A DNA stretch of 64,000 nt, taken from NCBI GenBank assembly GCA_963741315.1, contig CAVUHK010000001.1, positions 434,001 through 498,000 on the forward strand. Reading direction: 5' to 3'. The stretch comes from PALSA-1003 sp963741315. Lineage in GTDB: Bacteria > Pseudomonadota > Gammaproteobacteria > Burkholderiales > Casimicrobiaceae. This document shows positions 7,800 to 19,348 of this stretch, one piece after another (position 1 is the first letter of the stretch; the number at the start of each line of letters is the position of its first letter). The translations under genes and the position numbers were made by a program. The notes beneath the pieces were generated by a model, which saw nothing but the letters and a program-made list of their open reading frames with translations, was not told the origin of the DNA and made no database searches.

Positions 7800-9071
7800 A
7801 TGCGGCCGATGACGTCGTTCGGCAACTCATTCGGCAATTTGCGCGCCGCGCTGCTCAACCGGCGCATGCTGATCTGCATCTTCACCGGTTTCAGTTCCGG
7901 GCTTCCGCTCTACATCCTGATCAACCTGATTCCCGCATGGTTGCGCTCGGAGCATGTCGACCTGAAGGCCATCGGCCTGTTTGCGCTCATCCAGTTGCCG
8001 TTCACCTGGAAGTTCGTCTGGTCCCCGCTGCTCGACCGCTATGCGCTGCCGATGCTCGGTCGCAGGCGGGGGTGGATGCTGATCACGCAACTGCTGCTGC
8101 TGGTCTCGATCCCGCTGTTCGGCGCGCTCGACCCGCGACTGAACCTCTGGACGATCGCCTATCTCGCCACCGCGGTCGCGTTTTTCTCGGCGACGCAGGA
8201 CATCGTCCTCGATGCCTACCGGCGCGAGCTGCTGCCCGATCGCGAACTGGGACTGGGCAATTCGATCTTCGTGCAGGCGTATCGCGTCTCGAGTCTCGTT
8301 CCCGGGGCGCTGTCGCTGATCCTCGCCGATCATCTGCCGTGGCAGAGCGTGTTCGCGATCACGGCGCTGTTCATGCTTCCCGGGCTGGCCGCAACGCTGC
8401 TCGTGCGCGAGCCTGCGCTGGCACATCCCGCGCCGCGCACGCTCGCCGACGCGATCGTGCTGCCGTTTCGCGAATTCATCACGCGGCACGGCGTGGGCGA
8501 GGCGCTGCTGATCCTCGCCTTCATCTTCCTCTACAAGCTCGGTGATTCGATGGCGACCGCTCTGGCGACGCCGTTCTATCTCGACATCGGCTTCACCAAG
8601 TCGGAAATCGGGCTGATCGCCAAGAACGCAGCGTTGTGGCCCAGCGTCATCGGCGGCCTGCTTGGCGGCCTGTGGATGGTGAAGATCGGCATCAATCGCG
8701 CGCTCTGGCTGTTCGGCCTCGTGCAACTGGCGTCGATCCTGGGCTTCGCCTGGCTCGCATACGTGCATCAACCCGACCGCATCCTGCTCGCGCTGGTGAT
8801 CAGCGTCGAGGCGCTGGGTGTGGGCTTGGGCACGGCGGCGTTCGTCGCCTTCATCGCACGCACGACCGATCCGCGCTACACCGCGACGCAGTTTGCCCTG
8901 TTCACGAGCCTTGCCGTGGTGCCGCGCTCGGTGGTCAACGCGTCGACCGGCTGGATCGTCGAAGCCATCGGCTGGTTCGACTTCTACCTGGTGTGCACGG
9001 TACTGGCACTGCCGGGCATGGCGCTGCTGTGGTGGGTGGCGCCGTGGAACGAGCCGCTGGTGCGTAAATAG
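7800..9071 (+). CDS. ampG: AmpG-like MFS transporter
   Basis: The protein has about 423 residues and roughly 12 hydrophobic segments. The N-terminus has the AmpG-family signature FSSGLPLYILINLIPAWL, followed by the ATQDIVLDAYRRELL segment conserved in this family. AmpG permeases import anhydromuropeptides for cell-wall recycling. ATG 7800 is used; a TTG at 7788 or ATG at 7809 are alternatives. Substrate assignment is inferred from the family. Confidence 0.8.
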   Translation: MRPMTSFGNSFGNLRAALLNRRMLICIFTGFSSGLPLYILINLIPAWLRSEHVDLKAIGLFALIQLPFTWKFVWSPLLDRYALPMLGRRRGWMLITQLLLLVSIPLFGALDPRLNLWTIAYLATAVAFFSATQDIVLDAYRRELLPDRELGLGNSIFVQAYRVSSLVPGALSLILADHLPWQSVFAITALFMLPGLAATLLVREPALAHPAPRTLADAIVLPFREFITRHGVGEALLILAFIFLYKLGDSMATALATPFYLDIGFTKSEIGLIAKNAALWPSVIGGLLGGLWMVKIGINRALWLFGLVQLASILGFAWLAYVHQPDRILLALVISVEALGVGLGTAAFVAFIARTTDPRYTATQFALFTSLAVVPRSVVNASTGWIVEAIGWFDFYLVCTVLALPGMALLWWVAPWNEPLVRK

Positions 9072-9076
9072 CAGAA

Positions 9077-9162
9077 CGTCATCCCCGCGAAAGCGGGGAT
9101 CCAGTGTCGTGGTGATGTTGCACCTGAACGCCGCTGGGTTCCCGCGTGCGCGGGAACGACGG
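9077..9162. repeat. REP-like paired palindromes
   Basis: The 86-bp intergenic element has two palindromes facing each other: CCCCGC/GCGGGG near 9082-9100 and TTCCCGCG/CGCGGGAA near 9139-9156. It is bounded by CGTCATCC on the left and GGAACGACG on the right. A related copy lies at 32929-33017. It sits between convergent genes, where it may also act in termination or mRNA stabilisation. Confidence 0.7.
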
Positions 9163-9169
9163 CGCGAGA

Positions 9170-11084
9170 TCAGGCGCCGACGCGTTCGAGTGCTTCGTGC
9201 AACTCCAGCCATTGCGTTTCCAGGCGCGCCAGTTGCCAGCCGATGTCGCCGTGCCGCGCCAGCGCGGTCTTGAGGCGTTCCTTGTTCTCGTCAAGATAGG
9301 CCTCGGGCGCCGCCAGCCAGACGTCGAGTTCGCGCTTTTCGGCGGTCAGCGCCTGGAGTTCCGCTTCGACGCGATCGAGTTTCTGCTGCAACGGTTTGCG
9401 CTGGTCCGATAGCCGCTGTCGCGCTTGGGCTTCGCTGCGCTTCTGCGCGCGGCGATCGCCGGTCGGCGCGCTGCCGGTGGCGGTGTCGGTCGGCGACTTC
9501 CGTCCGAGCACCCAGTCGCGATAATCGTCGAGATCGCCGTCGAAGCGCCGCACCGCGCCGGCGTCGACTAGCCACAGTTCGTCGGCGGTGGCGCGCAGCA
9601 GGTGGCGATCGTGGGCAACGACGACGAGCGCGCCTTCGTAGTCCTGCAGCGCTTCGGTCAGCGCCTCGCGCATTTCGATGTCGAGGTGATTGGTCGGTTC
9701 GTCGAGCAGCAGCAGGTTCGGTTTCTGGCGCGCCAGCAGTGCGAGCGTCAGGCGAGCTTTTTCGCCGCCGGAGAATTCGCTGACCGGAGCCAGTACGCGA
9801 TCGCCGCGAAAATCGAACCCGCCCAGGTAATCGCGCAATTCCTGATCGCGCGTGCCCGGTTCGAGTTTCTGGAAGTGCCATAGCGCGCTCTCGGTCAGGC
9901 GCAGCTGCTCGACCTGGTGCTGCGCGAAGTAACCGATGCGCAGGCCCTGCGCCGCCAACCTCTCTCCGGAGAGCGGCGCGAGCTCGCCGGCAATCGCGCG
10001 CAGCAGCGTCGATTTGCCCGCGCCGTTGGGGCCGAGCAGGCCGATGCGCTCGCCGGCCAATAGCGGCCAGTCGACATCGGTGAGAATCGGCCGCTCGCCG
10101 TAGCCAAGGTTCGCGTGCTCCAGCCGAAGCAGCTGCCGCGCCTCGATCTTCGTGGCCTTGAGGGCAAAGGTGAACGGACTGTCGACGTGCGCCGCGGCGA
10201 TCAGCTCCATGCGCTCCAGTGCCTTGATGCGACTTTGCGCCTGCTTGGCCTTGCTCGCCTTGGCGCGAAAGCGGTCGATGTAGGCGTGCATGTGCGCGAT
10301 CTGCTTCTGCTGCTTGACGTATGAAGCCTGCTGCAAGGCCAGCGCCTGCGCATGCTCGCGCTCGAACGCCGAATAGTTGCCGCCGTAGAGATTGAGCTTG
10401 CCGTTCTCGAAGTGCACGATGCGCGTCGCGACCGCGTCGAGGAAATCGCGATCGTGGGTGATCAGCAGCAGGGTGCCGGCGTAGCGCTTGAGCCAGTCCT
10501 CGAGCCAGAGCACGGCGTCCAGGTCGAGGTGATTGGTCGGTTCGTCGAGCAGCAGCAGGTCCGAGCGCGTCATCAGCGCCTGCGCGAGATTGAGGCGCAT
10601 GCGCCACCCACCGGAGAAGCTGGCGACCGGGTCGCCGTGGCGCGCGGTCGGGAAGCCCAGTCCCGACAGCAACGCGGCGGCACGCGAGCGCGCGCTGTAG
10701 CCGTCGACCTGCTCGAAGCGATGGTGCAATTCGGCGAGCCGCTCGCCGCTGGCGTGCGGATCGGCAGCGTGCGCCGCGGTTTCGGCCGCCATGTCGCGCT
10801 CGATGGCGCGCAGCTCGCGGTCGCCGTCGAGGACGTAGTCGATGGTCGGCATCGATACGCCCGCTGCTTCCTGCGCGACGTGAGCAATCACCCACGATGC
10901 AGGCAGCGATACATCGCCGCCGTCGGCCAGCAGCTCGCCGCGCAGCAGCGCGAACAGGCTGGTCTTGCCGCTGCCGTTGGGACCGATGACGCCGACCTTC
11001 TGGCCCGGATGCACGGTCAGCGACGCAGCCGTCGAGAAGTCGACGCGTGCCGCGGGCGAGGATCAGGTTGGTGATGCGCAGCAT
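9170..11084 (-). CDS. yheS: ABC-F family ATPase, YheS-like (apparent 1-nt frameshift)
   Basis: Two ABC ATPase modules have Walker A GPNGSGKTS and GPNGAGKST. The signatures SGGWRM and SGGEKARL each precede LLLDEPTNHLD. The modules are separated by an ABC-F linker and followed by a C-terminal charged coiled coil. No membrane segments are present. ABC-F proteins act on ribosomes. The corrected length of about 637 residues equals E. coli YheS. The first 19 codons (MLRITNLILARG) lie in another frame and join if one base near 11027 is removed. The ribosomal role is inferred from the family. Confidence 0.85.
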
Positions 11085-11157
11085 GGCAGGCAGTGCGGAA
11101 GCGAGGAGGTGAATTTCGCCGGCGGAACGCTGGTCGTGCGCCGCCGCGAACGCTGCC

Positions 11158-11958
11158 TTACTTCTTCACCTTTCGGGCAGGCGCATCGAACGTGAAGTCG
11201 TAATCGATGGTCAGCGGCGCGTGATCGGAAAACCGCCGATTGGTGTAGATCGAGGCAGCACGCGCGGTGGCGGCGATGCCGGGTGTGGCAACCTGGTAGT
11301 CGATGCGCCAGCCGACGTTGTTGGCCCACGCCTGCCCACGGTTCGACCACCACGTGTACTGGTCCGGCAGCTTGTTGACACGCCGGAATACGTCGACGAA
11401 CCCGATTTTCTCGAACACGTGCGTGAGCCACTCGCGCTCCTCGGGCAGGAACCCGGAGTTCTTCTGGTTGCTGCGCCAGTTCTTCAGGTCGATGGCCTGG
11501 TGCGCGATGTTCCAGTCGCCGCAGAGCACGATTTCGCGGCCTGCGTCGCGCAACGCCTGAAGGTGTGGGAGGAATTGCGCGAGAAAGCGATACTTCGCCT
11601 CCTGCCGTTCGGGCGAACTCGACCCCGACGGAAAGTAGACGCTGACCACGGTGACTCGACCGAAGTCGGCTTCGAGATAACGGCCTTCGGCATCGAACTC
11701 GAGGCTGCCGAACCCGGTACGCAGCGTCATCGGACGATGCGCGTAGATCGCGACGCCGCTGTAGCCCTTGCGCTGCGCGGGGTGGAACACGCCGCGCGAC
11801 TTGCGCGGCGCGAGCAGCGCCTTCGGGACGTCCTCGGCGGCGGCGCGAACTTCCTGCAGGCAGACCACGTCCCACGGCTCGATCCGGCCGAGCCAGCGGG
11901 CGAGTCCCTTGCGTTCGGCCGAGCGGATGCCGTTGACGTTGAGCGTGATGATGCGCAT
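11158..11958 (-). CDS. xthA: Exodeoxyribonuclease III
   Basis: The 266-residue enzyme is the AP endonuclease/3'-5' exonuclease of base-excision repair. Catalytic motifs are LQEVRA (metal-binding Glu), YFPSG, GDWNIAH, WRIDYQVAT and SDHAPL. It reads from ATG 11958, divergent from pyrE. Length and motif order are normal for ExoIII. Confidence 0.95.
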   Translation of the reverse strand: MRIITLNVNGIRSAERKGLARWLGRIEPWDVVCLQEVRAAAEDVPKALLAPRKSRGVFHPAQRKGYSGVAIYAHRPMTLRTGFGSLEFDAEGRYLEADFGRVTVVSVYFPSGSSSPERQEAKYRFLAQFLPHLQALRDAGREIVLCGDWNIAHQAIDLKNWRSNQKNSGFLPEEREWLTHVFEKIGFVDVFRRVNKLPDQYTWWSNRGQAWANNVGWRIDYQVATPGIAATARAASIYTNRRFSDHAPLTIDYDFTFDAPARKVKK

Positions 11959-12086
11959 GGCGGTCGGGTGCGTGCGACGAAGCGAGGCCGGAGTTTACGG
12001 TAAAATCGGCGCCGGCTCGACTCCGCCGCCATAGCGCATCGCGCCTGCCGCCCGCGCCGACAAGGCGTCATCCCAACAGGCCTCCC

Positions 12087-12731
12087 ATGACCGATTTTCG
12101 CCAGGAATTCCTCGAGTTCGCCTTGGCACGCGAAGTGCTTCGCTTTGGCAAGTTCATGACCAAGGCAGGGCGGGAGACTCCCTACTTTTTCAATGCGGGA
12201 CTGTTCAACGATGGCGAAAGCCTGAGGCGGTTGGGGCGCTACTACGCCCAAGCGTATCTGGCGTCCGGCGTCGCCTGCGATCAGCTCTACGGACCGGCGT
12301 ACAAGGGCATCACGCTGGTGGCGGCGGCTGCGATCGCACTTGCCGAAATGGGGCACATTTTGCCGTACAGCTACAACCGCAAGGAGGCAAAGGATCACGG
12401 CGAAGGCGGTGTCATCGTCGGCGCGCCGCTCAAGGGGCGCGCCATGATTGTCGATGACGTGATCACCGACGGCGGCGCCAAGCGCGAGGCGATCGAACTG
12501 ATCCGCGCGCACGGCGCGACGCCCGTAGGAGTGCTGATCGCGTTCGATCGCAAGGAACGCGGTCGCGGCGAGCGCTCCGCGGTGCAGGAATTGCAGCAGG
12601 AATTCGGTGTCCCGGTGATCGCGATCGCGACCGTGGATGACTTGCAGGGATTTTTGGACCGGCGGCCGGAATTCGCGTCGCAGCGCGCCGCGGTGGCGGC
12701 CTACCGCGAACGCTACGGCGCGCGGGATTGA
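12087..12731 (+). CDS. pyrE: Orotate phosphoribosyltransferase
   Basis: The 214-residue protein converts orotate plus PRPP to orotidine 5'-phosphate in pyrimidine synthesis. The PRPP-binding motif is MIVDDVITDGGAK and the dimer-loop region is YSYNRKEAKDHGEGG. Start MTDFRQEFLEF at 12087 is normal. It is divergent from xthA, an arrangement seen in other proteobacteria. Confidence 0.96.
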   Translation: MTDFRQEFLEFALAREVLRFGKFMTKAGRETPYFFNAGLFNDGESLRRLGRYYAQAYLASGVACDQLYGPAYKGITLVAAAAIALAEMGHILPYSYNRKEAKDHGEGGVIVGAPLKGRAMIVDDVITDGGAKREAIELIRAHGATPVGVLIAFDRKERGRGERSAVQELQQEFGVPVIAIATVDDLQGFLDRRPEFASQRAAVAAYRERYGARD

Positions 12732-12790
12732 CCAAGACAATGCGCGGACAAGGATTCCGCGAAGAGGAAACCGGGTAAACGGGGGCTATA

Positions 12791-13522
12791 GTGAAAACCA
12801 TGCACATGCATCGCCAGGTACGGCAGCTCGGCCTCGCCATTCTCGGCGCCGGACTCGCCTGGGCTGCGTTGCCCGCGGACGCCGCCGGCATGTACAAATG
12901 GACCGACGACAAGGGCATCGTCCATTACAGCGACCAGATGCCGCAGGACGCCGTCAACAAGGGCGCCACCGTGTTCGACAAGCAGGGCCGTCCCTTGAAG
13001 AAGATCGAAGCCGCGCCGACGCAGGAAGAAATGCGCGCCAAGGAGGCCGAGGAAGATCGCCTGAAGAGCTCGAACCGGCTCACGCAGGAGCGCGCGCGCA
13101 AGGACCAGGCGCTGCTGCAGTCCTACACCAGCGAACAGGAAATCGACTTCGCGCGTACCCGCGCGATCTCGACGGTCGAAAGCCAGCTCAAGTCGGCCGA
13201 AAGCTACAGTGGCGACTTGCGGCGCCGGCAGGCGGAAATCGAAAAGCAGAAAGCGGCGCTGGCGGGTAAGCCAGTGCCGGCGGCGCTGGAAAATGAGCTC
13301 GTGTCGCTGAACAACGAACTGGGTCGCCAGGACGGGCTGATCGCGCAGAAGCGCGACGAAGTCGCCACGATCAACGCGCGCTACGACAACGACAAGCGCC
13401 GCTGGCAGGAAATAAGCGCCGACCAAATGCGTGCGGCGGCCGCAGGCGTCCAGTCGCAGAACGCGCCAGCGCCGGGCAAGGCAGCGCCGAAAGGGCCGGC
13501 GCCGGCGACCGCGTCGAAGTAA
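12791..13522 (+). CDS. Secreted DUF4124-domain protein with coiled coil
   Basis: The protein has about 243 residues and an N-terminal signal peptide (LAILGAGLAWAALPADAAG). A short DUF4124 domain follows (MYKWTDDKGIVHYSDQMP). Next comes a long charged, probably coiled-coil region (about residues 75-220) and an Ala/Pro-rich tail. DUF4124 proteins are periplasmic or envelope proteins of unknown function. GTG 12791 is the furthest start; ATG 12800 or 12806 are also possible. No operon partner suggests a role. Confidence 0.75.
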   Translation: MKTMHMHRQVRQLGLAILGAGLAWAALPADAAGMYKWTDDKGIVHYSDQMPQDAVNKGATVFDKQGRPLKKIEAAPTQEEMRAKEAEEDRLKSSNRLTQERARKDQALLQSYTSEQEIDFARTRAISTVESQLKSAESYSGDLRRRQAEIEKQKAALAGKPVPAALENELVSLNNELGRQDGLIAQKRDEVATINARYDNDKRRWQEISADQMRAAAAGVQSQNAPAPGKAAPKGPAPATASK

Positions 13523-13643
13523 CCCCTCGCTAGCGGTTCTGCACTGCGTCGCCGGCCGCGGCCAGCGCGCGCCTGATCCACGCGAGCGGCGGCGCCTGCG
13601 TGCGATAATTCACCCTTTCCGTAGTCCTCCGCGACCCCAGGCG

Positions 13644-15308
<1,665 letters not shown>

Positions 15309-15333
15309 CCGACTGAGTCATCCGGCGAGGGGC

Positions 15334-15351
15334 CCCGCGCAATAGCGCGGG
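15334..15351. terminator. Hairpin between convergent ettA and can
   Basis: CCCGCGC and GCGCGGG form a perfect 7-bp stem around AATA in the 54-bp gap between convergent genes. There is no T-run on either side, so it may be a Rho-assisted or bidirectional 3'-end hairpin rather than a classical terminator. Confidence 0.4.
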
Positions 15352-15362
15352 AGATCGGGCGG

Positions 15363-16004
15363 TTACAGCGCTGCGACGGCGGCCTGGTACGCATCGGCGA
15401 CCTCGTCCGGGCCCTCGACGGTAATCCCGAGGTCGTGGACGATGCCGTCCTTGAGCCCATAGACCCAGCCATGCACTGCGAGCGACTGCGCGCGTTTCCA
15501 CGCATCGCGCACCACCGTGGTCTGGCAGACGTTGGCGACCTGTTCGATCACATTGAGTTCGCACAGCCTGTCGACGCGTTGCGACACTTCGTTGATCGTG
15601 GCGATCCGGGCGTCGTGCTTGGCGTGCACGTCGTGGACGTGATGCAGCCAGTTGTCGGCCAGCCCCACGCGCTGATTGTTCAGCGCAGCCGCGACGCCGC
15701 TGCAGCCATAGTGGCCGCACACGATGATGTGCTCGACCTTCAGGACATCGACTGCGAATTGCGTGACCGACAGGCAGTTGAGGTCGCTGTGCACCACGAC
15801 GTTGGCGATATTGCGATGCACGAACAGCTCGCCGGGGCGCAGCCCGACGATCTCGTTGGCGGGTACGCGGCTGTCTGAGCAACCGATCCACAGATAGCGG
15901 GGCGTTTGCTGCTGCGAGAGCTTGGTGAAGAATTCGGGATCGGAACGGCGTACGCGTTCGGACCACACGCGATTGTTCTCGAACAGGCGGGAGAGCGATC
16001 GCAA
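15363..16004 (-). CDS. can: Beta-class carbonic anhydrase
   Basis: The 213-residue enzyme interconverts CO2 and bicarbonate. Zinc ligands are visible as Cys in WIGCSDSRVPA and His/Cys in CGHYGCSGV. The start is taken as TTG 16004, only 2 nt after the gatB stop. It gives MRSLSRLFENN, matching the family N-terminus; an upstream open extension overlaps gatB and is rejected. The gene is therefore likely the last member of a gatCAB-can transcription unit. Confidence 0.9.
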   Translation of the reverse strand: MRSLSRLFENNRVWSERVRRSDPEFFTKLSQQQTPRYLWIGCSDSRVPANEIVGLRPGELFVHRNIANVVVHSDLNCLSVTQFAVDVLKVEHIIVCGHYGCSGVAAALNNQRVGLADNWLHHVHDVHAKHDARIATINEVSQRVDRLCELNVIEQVANVCQTTVVRDAWKRAQSLAVHGWVYGLKDGIVHDLGITVEGPDEVADAYQAAVAAL

Positions 16005-16006
16005 GA

Positions 16007-17467
16007 TCAGGCTCCGAGCTTCTGTTTCAGGATCGCATTGACCTGAGCCGGATTGGCCTTGCCGCGGGTGGCGGCCATGATCTTGCCGACCAGCGCGTTG
16101 AACGCCTTTTCCTTGCCGGCTTTGACTTCGGCGACGATCGCGGGTTGGGCGGCGAGCACCTCGTCGACGATTTTTTCGATCGCGCCGGTGTCCGAAATCT
16201 GCCGCAGTCCACGGCGCTCGATGATCGCGTCGGCGTCGCCCTCTCCGGCCCACATCGCATCGAACACTTCCTTGGCGATCTTGCCCGAGATGGTGCCGTC
16301 CTGCAGCCGGCCGAGCAGCCGCGCGAGCTGCGCCGGCGCCACCGGCGCCTGCGCGATGTCAATGTCGGCGCGGTGGAGCGAATTGGTGAGTTCGCCCTGG
16401 ATCCAGTTGGCGACGGTCTTGCAGGTGGCCGTGTCGGTTTTCTGCAGCGCCTTGAGCGTGGCGTCGTAATAGTCGGCGATTTCGCGGCTTGCGGTCATCG
16501 CCAGGGCGTCCGCGCGCGACAGGCCATGCACCGTCATGAGACGCGCGCACAAGGCGGCTGGCAGCTCCGGCTGCGACGCGCGCAACCGCGAGATCCACGC
16601 CTCATCGATCACCAGCGGCGGCAAATCCGGATCGGGAAAGTAGCGGTAATCCTGCGCGTCTTCCTTGCTTCGCATCGACCGGGTCTCGTGCTTGTCGGGG
16701 TCGTAGAGTCGCGTTTCCTGAACCACCTTGCCGCCCTCCTCGATCAGCTCGATCTGGCGCCTGACCTCGAATTCGATCGCTTCCTGCATGAAGCGGAAGC
16801 TGTTGAGGTTCTTGATTTCGCTGCGCGTACCGAGCGTGGTCTCGCCCGCGGGCCGCACCGACACATTGGCGTCGCAGCGGAAGCTGCCTTCCTGCATGTT
16901 GCCGTCGCAGATGCCGATCCAGCGCACCAGCGAGTGCAGTGTCTTGGCGTAGGCAACTGCTTCCTCCGCGCTGCGCAGGTCCGGCTCGGTGACGATCTCG
17001 AGCAGAGGTGTGCCGGCGCGATTCAGGTCGATGCCGGTCATGCCATGGAAATCCTCGTGCAGGCTTTTTCCCGCGTCTTCCTCGAGGTGGGCGCGGGTGA
17101 GGCGCACGGTGATTTCGCCGCGCGTCGGCGACACGATCGCGATGCCGCCGCCCTGTACCACCGGGATCTCGTACTGGCTGATCTGGTAGCCCTTGGGCAG
17201 GTCGGGGTAGAAGTAATTCTTGCGCGCGAACACGCTGCGCCGGTTGATAGTCGCGCCGACCGCGAGTCCGAGCCGGATCGCACGCTCGACCGCGCCCTTG
17301 TTGAGCACCGGCAGCACGCCGGGCAGCGCGATGTCGACCGCGGAGGCTTGAGTGTTCGGCGCCGCGCCGAACGCGGTCGATGCGCCGGAAAAGATCTTCG
17401 ACGCGGTCGACAGCTGGGCGTGCGTTTCCAGCCCGATGACGACTTCCCACCGACTTTGCGTGTTCAT
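16007..17467 (-). CDS. gatB: Aspartyl/glutamyl-tRNA amidotransferase subunit B
   Basis: The 486-residue subunit activates Glu-tRNA(Gln) or Asp-tRNA(Asn) with ATP for transamidation. Conserved segments are WEVVIGLETHAQL, YFYPDLPKGYQISQYE and RAGTPLLEIVTEPD, plus a C-terminal YqeY-like helical tail. ATG 17467 overlaps the gatA stop by 4 bp. Confidence 0.96.
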   Translation of the reverse strand: MNTQSRWEVVIGLETHAQLSTASKIFSGASTAFGAAPNTQASAVDIALPGVLPVLNKGAVERAIRLGLAVGATINRRSVFARKNYFYPDLPKGYQISQYEIPVVQGGGIAIVSPTRGEITVRLTRAHLEEDAGKSLHEDFHGMTGIDLNRAGTPLLEIVTEPDLRSAEEAVAYAKTLHSLVRWIGICDGNMQEGSFRCDANVSVRPAGETTLGTRSEIKNLNSFRFMQEAIEFEVRRQIELIEEGGKVVQETRLYDPDKHETRSMRSKEDAQDYRYFPDPDLPPLVIDEAWISRLRASQPELPAALCARLMTVHGLSRADALAMTASREIADYYDATLKALQKTDTATCKTVANWIQGELTNSLHRADIDIAQAPVAPAQLARLLGRLQDGTISGKIAKEVFDAMWAGEGDADAIIERRGLRQISDTGAIEKIVDEVLAAQPAIVAEVKAGKEKAFNALVGKIMAATRGKANPAQVNAILKQKLGA

Positions 17468-18924
17468 GGCTTGAACGCCTCCGGCACGCGCGCGTGCCAG
17501 TCGGTGACCTGCTGGAACTGATGCGCGACGTTGAGGATGCGCGCTTCCTGGAAATAGTTGCCCTGCAGCTGCATGCCTACGGGCAGACCGCGGTCGTCGA
17601 AGCCGCAGGGAATGGAAATGCCAGGCGCGCCGGTCAGGTTGCCGGCGATGGTGAAGATGTCGTTGAGGTACATCTTGACCGGATCGTCGGTCTTGTCGCC
17701 GAGCTTGAATGCGGTGGTCGGCGAGGTCGGGCCGATGATCACGTCGCATTGCTGGTACACGCGCTGGAAGTCGTCGGCGATCAGGCGTCGCACCTGCTGC
17801 GCCTTGAGGTAGTAGGCGTCGTAGTAGCCGTGCGAGAGTACGTAAGTGCCGATGAGAATCCGGCGTTTGACCTCGGCGCCGAAGCCCTCGGCGCGGGACT
17901 TCTTGTACATGTCCAGCAGGTCCGTGTACTCCTCGGCGCGGTGGCCGTAGCGCACTCCGTCGAAGCGCGACAGGTTCGACGAGGCCTCGGCCGGCGCGAT
18001 CACGTAATACACGGGTACCGAAAGGTCGACATTGGGCAGGTCCACCTCGATGGTGGTCGCGCCCAGTTTGCGCAACTCGAACAGCGCCGTCTCGACGGCT
18101 TTGACGACTCCGGCTTCGGTACCTTCGCCGAAGTATTGCTTGGGCAGCCCGATGCGCAGTCCCTTGAGCGGGCGCGCCAGGTCGCGCGTGTAGTCTTCCA
18201 CGGGTCGATCGAGGCTGGTCGAGTCGCGCGGGTCATGCCCCGCCATGGCGCCGAGCAGGTGTGCGCAATCCTGCGCGGTCTGCGCAAAGACGCCCGGCGT
18301 ATCCAGGCTCGATGCGAATGCGATCAGGCCATAGCGCGAGCACACACCGTAGGTCGGTTTGAAGCCGCAGATGCCCGAGAGCGAGGCAGGCTGGCGGATC
18401 GATCCTCCCGTATCGGTGCCGGTCGCCGCGGGAACCAGGCGTGCCGCAACCGCAGCCGCCGACCCGCCCGAGCTGCCGCCCGGGACATATTCGGTGTTCC
18501 AGGGGTTCTTCACCGGACCGAAATACGAGGTCTCGTTCGAAGAACCCATCGCGAACTCGTCCATATTGGTCTTGCCGACCAGGACCATCCCGGCGTTGGC
18601 CAGCTTCTCGACAACGAAGGCATCGTAGGGTGCGACGAAGTCCTCGAGCATGCGCGAGCCACAGGTCGTATTGAGGCCCGCGGTCATCAGTACATCCTTG
18701 TGCGCGATGGGGATGCCGGTCAACGGGCCCGCGCGGCCGGCCGCACGGGTGGCATCGGCGGCCTTGGCTTGCGCCAACGCGCCGTCGTGGTCGACGGTGA
18801 GGAAAGCATTGAGACCCGGTCCGAGCGCGTCGATCCGGTCGAGCACCGCGCGGGTGAGCTCGACGCTGGACAGCTGCTTGGACGCCATTGCCTGCGCAAT
18901 GTCGGCAATCGACGCGGTATTCAC
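17464..18924 (-). CDS. gatA: Aspartyl/glutamyl-tRNA amidotransferase subunit A
   Basis: The 486-residue amidase-signature protein hydrolyses glutamine to feed ammonia to GatB. The Ser-cisSer-Lys triad is visible: Lys in IPIAHKDV, Ser residues in PGGSSGGSAAAV, and GTDTGGSIRQPAS. It overlaps both gatB and gatC by 4 bp. Confidence 0.97.
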   Translation of the reverse strand: MNTASIADIAQAMASKQLSSVELTRAVLDRIDALGPGLNAFLTVDHDGALAQAKAADATRAAGRAGPLTGIPIAHKDVLMTAGLNTTCGSRMLEDFVAPYDAFVVEKLANAGMVLVGKTNMDEFAMGSSNETSYFGPVKNPWNTEYVPGGSSGGSAAAVAARLVPAATGTDTGGSIRQPASLSGICGFKPTYGVCSRYGLIAFASSLDTPGVFAQTAQDCAHLLGAMAGHDPRDSTSLDRPVEDYTRDLARPLKGLRIGLPKQYFGEGTEAGVVKAVETALFELRKLGATTIEVDLPNVDLSVPVYYVIAPAEASSNLSRFDGVRYGHRAEEYTDLLDMYKKSRAEGFGAEVKRRILIGTYVLSHGYYDAYYLKAQQVRRLIADDFQRVYQQCDVIIGPTSPTTAFKLGDKTDDPVKMYLNDIFTIAGNLTGAPGISIPCGFDDRGLPVGMQLQGNYFQEARILNVAHQFQQVTDWHARVPEAFKP

Positions 18925-19208
18925 TCGATGACCTTGGGCACCAGATAGAGCCCATCCTGGACCGCCGGAGCGACGCTTTGGTAGAGATCGTGGCGATCGA
19001 CCTCGCTTGCACGATCCTCACGGAGCGGCAAGCTGAGCTCCTGCGCGTGCGACATCGGCACGATGCCGGACGTGTCGACGGCGCTCATGCGGCCGATCAT
19101 GTCGAAGATCCCGTCGAGCTTTTTGCCCACATCGGCCGCCTCGGCGGGCGTGATCTCGATTCGCGCCAGGTGCGCGATGCGCTGGATATCGTCGAGGGAA
19201 AGTGCCAT
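18921..19208 (-). CDS. gatC: Aspartyl/glutamyl-tRNA amidotransferase subunit C
   Basis: The 95-residue GatC belts GatA and GatB together. ATG 19208 gives MALSLDDIQRIAHLARIE, the family N-terminus; nine more upstream residues are possible but atypical. It is the first gene of the minus-strand gatCAB(-can) unit and is divergent from mreB. Confidence 0.93.
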   Translation of the reverse strand: MALSLDDIQRIAHLARIEITPAEAADVGKKLDGIFDMIGRMSAVDTSGIVPMSHAQELSLPLREDRASEVDRHDLYQSVAPAVQDGLYLVPKVIE

Positions 19209-19293
19209 TTTCCGGGGAAAACGATTCAGAAACAAAGCTGATTAGGGTATCATAATCACTTGTCATAAGCACGAGCGCAGCCACTCTAGAGTT

Positions 19294-19326
19294 GCGCGCA
19301 GTTGCGCGCAGTTTCTTTTTGCGCGC
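19294..19326 (+). promoter_or_regulatory. Repeat and hairpin in the mreB 5' leader
   Basis: GTTGCGCGCA occurs twice in tandem (19291-19300 and 19301-19310). Either copy's GCGCGCA can pair with TGCGCGC at 19320-19326, the nearer one across a 9-nt U-rich loop. The hairpin sits 22 nt before the mreB ATG, so two alternative leader folds are possible. A regulatory effect is inferred. Confidence 0.35.
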
Positions 19327-19348
19327 TGCAACGCCAAAGAAAGTCCCC

